Shown here piece by piece: positions 60,393-64,000 of a DNA stretch of 64,000 nucleotides; within the stretch, counting starts at the first letter, position 1, and each line of letters opens with the position of its first letter. Origin of the DNA: an uncultured Vicinamibacterales bacterium (lineage in GTDB: Bacteria; Acidobacteriota; Vicinamibacteria; Vicinamibacterales; UBA8438). Position numbers and translations under genes: made by a program. The DNA is taken from positions 372,001 through 436,000 of the forward strand of contig OY282382.1 in assembly GCA_958295905.1 (NCBI GenBank). The letters run 5' to 3'. Under the pieces are notes generated by a model. It did no database searches, had not been told where the DNA came from, and saw only the letters and a program-made list of their open reading frames with translations.

Positions 60393-61607
60393 ATGCCTGT
60401 CGTCACGCTCGATCGCCCGCAGGATACGACGGCCGCCGCCGCGCCCCGCTCCGGACCGGCCCGCTCGCGCCTGCGCGAGCTCGCGCTGCTGCCCCCGCAA
60501 GCCGGCTTCGTGTCGCTCGCCGGGGGCCTCCCCGCCCCCGAGCTGATCCCCCGCGCCGCCTACGCCGCGGCCCTCGCGGACGTCCTGGACGGCGACGCCG
60601 CCACGCTGCAGTACAGCCAGCCGCACGAGCCGCTGCGGGAGCGCATCGTCGAGTTGATGCGCGAGCGCGGCATCGATTGCGACCCCCGGCAGGTGCTGCT
60701 GACGTCGGGAGCCCAGCAGGCGCTCAGCCTCGCCGCCCAACTGCTGATGACGCCGGGGGCCGAGGTGCTCACCGAAGAGCACGTCTACGCCGGCCTGCGG
60801 CAGGCGGTCCTGCCGTACCGGCCGTCCCTCCTGACCGTCCGCACCGACCGCGACACCGGCATGGACGTCGACGGCGTCCGGGCGCTCCTGATGCGGGGGG
60901 CGCGGCCCGCGTTCATCTACGCGATGGCCGACACCCACAACCCGTGCGGGGTCCGCCTCGGCCACGAGCAGCGCAAGGGGCTCGTCGCGCTCGCGCGCCG
61001 GTTCGGCGTCCCCGTCGTCGAGGACGACGCCTACGGGCTCCTGCGCTACGACGGAGACTGGCTGCCCGCCCTGCGCGCCCGCGACGCCGAGTGGGTGATC
61101 TACGCCGGCAGCTTCTCGAAGATCCTCGCGCCCGCCCTGCGCCTCGGCTGGCTCGTGCTGCCGCCGCGCCTCGCGTCCGAGGCCGGGGTCCTCAAGGAGG
61201 CGGCCGACCTGGAGTGCTCGGGGCTCACCCAGCGCGCGGTGGCCCGACTGTTGCGCCACCGCTTCGCGGGCCATCTCGATCGCATCCGGGCCGGCTACCG
61301 GCGCCGGCGGGACGTCCTGCTCGCGGCCCTGCAGGACCACTTCCCCGAGGGCACCCGGTGGACGCGCCCGCCCGGCGGCTTCTTCGTGTGGGTCGAGCTG
61401 CCGCCGGGGCTGGACGGCGACCGCGTGTGCGGGGAGGCGCTGGCCGAGGCGCGCGTCGCCGTCGTGCCGGGATCCGCGTTCGCGGCGACCGCGGGGGCGC
61501 CCGCGAACCGCCTGCGCCTGAGCTTTTCGAGCTGCGCCCCCGACGACATCCGGACCGCCGTCGAGCGCCTCGGACGACTGCTCGCCAAGAAACTGCATCC
61601 TGGCTGA
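60393..61607 (+). CDS. PLP-dependent aminotransferase (2-aminoadipate/valine-pyruvate type, class I/II)
   Basis: A 404-residue cytoplasmic enzyme of fold type I. 'VSLAGGLPAPELIPRAAYAA', 'LLTSGAQQALSLAAQLL', 'DTHNPCGVRL', 'PVVEDDAYGLLRYDG', and the PLP lysine in 'YAGSFSKILAPALRLGWL', then 'NRLRLSFSSC' with the carboxylate-binding Arg, match the LysN/MocR-type aminotransferases without the GntR domain. It moves an amino group between an amino acid and a 2-oxoacid. It is not recognisably HisC. ATG 60393 is preferred over the upstream GTG-like frame because of the promoter position. Confidence 0.87.
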   Translation: MPVVTLDRPQDTTAAAAPRSGPARSRLRELALLPPQAGFVSLAGGLPAPELIPRAAYAAALADVLDGDAATLQYSQPHEPLRERIVELMRERGIDCDPRQVLLTSGAQQALSLAAQLLMTPGAEVLTEEHVYAGLRQAVLPYRPSLLTVRTDRDTGMDVDGVRALLMRGARPAFIYAMADTHNPCGVRLGHEQRKGLVALARRFGVPVVEDDAYGLLRYDGDWLPALRARDAEWVIYAGSFSKILAPALRLGWLVLPPRLASEAGVLKEAADLECSGLTQRAVARLLRHRFAGHLDRIRAGYRRRRDVLLAALQDHFPEGTRWTRPPGGFFVWVELPPGLDGDRVCGEALAEARVAVVPGSAFAATAGAPANRLRLSFSSCAPDDIRTAVERLGRLLAKKLHPG

Positions 61608-61864
61608 CCGTTTCCCCATCCGCCGCATTCGCGGAGACGATGGGGTTCACAGAGCGCCTGCACTTCGACATGCCGTCCTGCGTCACCGCCACCGGTGGCA
61701 GCCGCCCGGTCGGCCATCGGCGAGCGACTCCGCCGGGCTCGGCCGTTCCCAGACGGCGCGGGGGCCGCGTTCACGGCCGCCCGGGCGTCGTTGACCGTAC
61801 ACTGGCCGGCGGCACCGAGGGTCGAACCTTGAAGGCAGCGCGATCTGTCGCCGACACCGGAGGT

Positions 61865-62578
61865 ATGCGCGGCGGCGCCGAACAGCCCCTTGCCGGCGCG
61901 GCGTCCATCGGCGAGCTGAACGAACGGTCGCTGCACCGGGCCCTGAAGGCGCGCTACGCCGTCGCCGGCGGCGCGACCGAGCAGGCCGTCGACGGCTTCG
62001 TCGCCGACGTCGTCGCCGGCGGCCGCATCGTCGAGGTCCACACCGGCAGCTTCCGGCCCCTCAAGCGCAAACTGCCGCGGCTGCTCGAGCGGTACCCGGT
62101 CACGCTGGTGCATCCCGTCGCCAGGGACCGTTACATCGTCAAGATGGCGGCCGACCCGAACGCGCCTCCGACCCGGCGCAAGTCGCCGAAGCGCGGCTCC
62201 GTCTTCGAGGTCTTCCCGGCCCTCGCCAGCATCCCGACCCTGCTCGCGCATCCCAACCTGACGCTCGAGGTCGTGATGACGGTCGATGAAGAAGTCCGTG
62301 CGAAGAACGGGCGCGGCAGTTGGCGACGCCGCGGCTGGGCCATCCTCGACCGCCGGCTCGTGGAGGTCGTCGAGACCCACACCATCGCGTCGATGGCCGA
62401 CCTGTTCGCCCTGCTCGACGCCGACCTGCCCGAGCGGTTCACGACCCGCGACCTCGCGGCGGCCATGAGGTCGCCGCGGCGCCTCGGTGAACTGGCCGCG
62501 TTCTGCTTCCGCAAGGGCGGCGTCAGCGAGACCTGCGGCAAGAACGGCAACGCCCTGGTGTACCGGCGGGTTGATTGA
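61865..62578 (+). CDS. conserved protein of unknown function, possible PD-(D/E)XK-like fold
   Basis: A 237-residue cytoplasmic protein. It starts 'LNERSLHRALKARYAVAGGA' and continues 'VDGFVADVVAGGRIVEVHTG' and 'LKRKLPRLLERYPVTLVHPV', which gives an Asp then E-V-H in place of the usual ExK, so a nuclease-like fold without the standard lysine is possible. The middle is basic (RRKSPKRG, NGRGSWRRRGW) and could bind DNA. The C-terminus 'TTRDLAAAMRSPRRLGELAAF' looks like a winged helix. The function is unknown. GGAGG precedes ATG 61865. Its last codons recur twice downstream. Confidence 0.7.
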   Translation: MRGGAEQPLAGAASIGELNERSLHRALKARYAVAGGATEQAVDGFVADVVAGGRIVEVHTGSFRPLKRKLPRLLERYPVTLVHPVARDRYIVKMAADPNAPPTRRKSPKRGSVFEVFPALASIPTLLAHPNLTLEVVMTVDEEVRAKNGRGSWRRRGWAILDRRLVEVVETHTIASMADLFALLDADLPERFTTRDLAAAMRSPRRLGELAAFCFRKGGVSETCGKNGNALVYRRVD

Positions 62579-62735
62579 ACCTCGCATCGACGCCCGGCCG
62601 CCCCGGCCGGCCGCGAGATCTGCGGCAAGAACAGCAACGCTTCGTGTGCCGGCGCGGCACTCTAGCAAGCATTGGATAGTTGGCTGGGCGACGGCTGCGG
62701 CAAGAACAGCAACGCTTCGTGTGCCGGCGCAGCGC
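62534..62735 (+). repeat. degenerate tandem copies of the 3' end of the preceding gene
   Basis: TGCGGCAAGAACGGCAACGC (codons CGKNGNA) in the gene at 62534 recurs as TGCGGCAAGAACAGCAACGC at 62621 and 62696, periods 87 and 75. Both copies also carry 'TTCGTGTGCCGGCGC', matching LVYRR codons. 62579-62803 contains no gene. Confidence 0.75.
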
Positions 62736-62803
62736 CTGATCGAGCCGCGCATCGACGCCCGGCCGTCCCCACCCCGCTTGATGGCGCGTGATGCGGCGGC
62801 CGG

Positions 62804-63811
62804 TCAGCGATGGCGATCGAGGTAGGCCCGGAGGCGCGCCGCCTCGTCGGCCGCCGAGCCGTCGCGTTCGACCTGGTAGAACCGGGTCCGGACCACGAAC
62901 AGGTCCCACTCGCCCGGCGGCGTGTCGCGCTCGATGAGCGCCTGCACCTTGCGCGGGAAGAAACTGCCCCAGTCGGGTCGGCGGCCGTCCACGTCGGTGA
63001 AGCCGTATTCCTTGGCCAGGCCCCAGCTCGAGAAGAGGCCGCCGCTCTTGACCCCGACGTTCGGGTCGGCGGCCAGCGCCGCCACCGCCCGCCCGACGTA
63101 GCCCGGCGTCTCCGACTCGGCGAAGTACGGGTCCTCCGCGATGGCGTCCCGCCAGTTCGCCTCGGTCACCCCGCAGGCGTCGAGCACCGCCTCGGACCGC
63201 AGCATACCCGGCGTGAGGGCCAGGACCGTCACCCGGTGCGCGTGCAGATCGGCGGCCATCGCGTAGGCGAGCCGGCTGACCGCGTTCTTCGCCAAGTCGT
63301 AGAAGAGATTGCCGCGATACCCGAGCGTGTCGCCGTCGGTGACCTCGACGACGAGCCCCGCATTCCGCTCGACCATCAGGGGGACGCCGTGCCGGCTCGT
63401 GATGATGTGGCTGTGGACCGCGCGCTCCAGCAGCGCCAGTCCCCGCGCCGTGGAGAGCTCCCAGAAGGGCTTGACCCACTCGGTCAGCGCATCGCCGCCC
63501 CAGACGTCGTTGACGAGCACGTCGAGCCGGCCCTGTTCCGCGCGGACGCGGGCGAACAGCCGCTCGACCTCGGCCTCGACGGTGTGGTCGGTCCGCACCG
63601 CAACGCCGCGGCCCCCCGCCGCGGTCACCAGCGCCGCCGTCTCCTCGATCGTCTCGGGCCGCCCCTCGGTGGCGGGGCGCCCGCGCACGCTGCGGCCGGT
63701 GCAGTAGACGGTGGCCCCCGCCGCCCCCAGCATCCGGGCGATGCCCCGCCCGGCGCCGCGGGTGGCCCCGGCGACGACGGCGACCTGATTCAGGAGAGGC
63801 GGGTCGGGCAT
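62804..63811 (-). CDS. short-chain dehydrogenase/reductase
   Basis: A 335-residue SDR family protein with a Rossmann fold. 'VAVVAGATRGAGRGIARMLG' is the TGxxxGxG cofactor loop, 'LDVLVNDVWGG' the NNAG-like block, and the catalytic Tyr and Lys are in 'YDLAKNAVSRLAYAMA' (YxxxK). The Ser position is occupied near 'LVVEVTDGDTLGYRG', where Thr may replace it. The tail (about 270-335) is longer than in classical SDRs (about 250 residues). The substrate is unknown. AAGGAGC precedes ATG 63809-63811. Confidence 0.85.
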   Translation of the reverse strand: MPDPPLLNQVAVVAGATRGAGRGIARMLGAAGATVYCTGRSVRGRPATEGRPETIEETAALVTAAGGRGVAVRTDHTVEAEVERLFARVRAEQGRLDVLVNDVWGGDALTEWVKPFWELSTARGLALLERAVHSHIITSRHGVPLMVERNAGLVVEVTDGDTLGYRGNLFYDLAKNAVSRLAYAMAADLHAHRVTVLALTPGMLRSEAVLDACGVTEANWRDAIAEDPYFAESETPGYVGRAVAALAADPNVGVKSGGLFSSWGLAKEYGFTDVDGRRPDWGSFFPRKVQALIERDTPPGEWDLFVVRTRFYQVERDGSAADEAARLRAYLDRHR

Positions 63812-63882
63812 CGGGCTCCTTCGGGTTCGGCGCGTTCAGTCCCACGATTCTACGGCGAAGGCGCCTGCTCCCGTCGAACTCG

Positions 63883-64000
63883 ATGACCTCGGTTGCGCAA
63901 GCAATCGCAGGGATCTTGATCGATCACGACGAGGTGTTCCCGCCGCCCGACCCCGGCCGTCGCCCCCCGGAGCTGTCGCTACGGCGCGAGGAGCTCTACG
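63883..64000 (+). CDS. start of an unidentified gene, cut by the window edge
   Basis: An open frame from ATG 63883 reaches the window end (39 codons): 'MTSVAQAIAGILIDHDEVF' then a Pro-rich stretch. It is divergent from the SDR gene. The composition is plausible for coding DNA but no family can be named and the ribosome site is weak, so the start is uncertain. Confidence 0.3.
   Translation, partial: MTSVAQAIAGILIDHDEVFPPPDPGRRPPELSLRREELY

Noticed and set aside
60393-61607. Calling the aminotransferase hisC to complete the his pathway
   Set aside because: Its motifs fit the LysN/MocR-type group better, it is on the opposite strand, and it has its own promoter.

Overview
The window is GC-rich (about 70% by eye) bacterial DNA. 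The gene content is a formylglycine sulfatase, a PQQ dehydrogenase, c-type cytochromes of the 'CxxCH plus monooxygenase' kind, S9 and M49 exopeptidases, a MacB/FtsX-type permease, a DUF5916 outer-membrane-like protein, and BshA without a Bacillus background. This mix suggests an Acidobacteriota genome, probably near Vicinamibacteria. That placement is inference from gene families; no rRNA or tRNA gene was found to confirm it.

Layout. 1-7.4 kb: PQQ dehydrogenase (cut by the window edge), small conserved protein, sulfatase, Tat-exported sugar-phosphate isomerase-like protein, nucleoside-type MFS carrier, VOC protein, proC, and an unlisted 30-residue membrane protein. 7.4-10.3 kb: a 171-bp MITE-like element and a DUF262-HNH-AlbA_2 fusion related to GmrSD-type defence proteins. 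10.5-13.5 kb: four-gene minus-strand run (c-type cytochrome, YVTN propeller, cytochrome, nitronate monooxygenase). 13.9-17.5 kb: TauD-like dioxygenase, GAF-GGDEF cyclase, amidohydrolase. 17.6-20.1 kb: a low-GC island with a broken HigA-type antitoxin and an intact, translationally coupled ATPase plus PD-(D/E)XK-like nuclease pair; this is the best candidate for an undescribed system. 20.5-32.2 kb: DASS and SSS transporters, P1 peptidase, haem/copper monooxygenase-like protein, an AAA-ATPase-like/PDDEXK protein, B12-radical SAM protein, with gene relics and a three-copy CRISPR-like repeat between them. 32.3-45.2 kb: S9 and M49 peptidases, MacB/FtsX-type permease, coiled-coil exported protein, bshA, and a 900-residue exported PIG-L deacetylase. 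45.8-49.7 kb: anti-sigma/ECF sigma pair, PlsC-type acyltransferase, methyltransferase. 49.9-55.8 kb: histidine operon hisI-G-D-B-H-F-A with a promoter and an intrinsic terminator inside its leader. 55.8-64 kb: truncated molybdopterin oxidoreductase, a pile-up of three small mobile elements, DUF5916 protein, PLP aminotransferase, unknown protein, SDR, and the start of a last gene.

The intergenic DNA is unusual. It holds a hairpin (REP-like) family in at least seven places, two MITE-like families with recognisable terminal inverted repeats, relics of GGDEF and permease genes, and many short tandem duplications that copy gene ends. In the his operon two such duplications fuse the start of one gene to the tail of its upstream neighbour, making small open frames between intact genes. 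Several genes have a -10-like hexamer 6-9 bases before the start codon, suggesting leaderless mRNAs.
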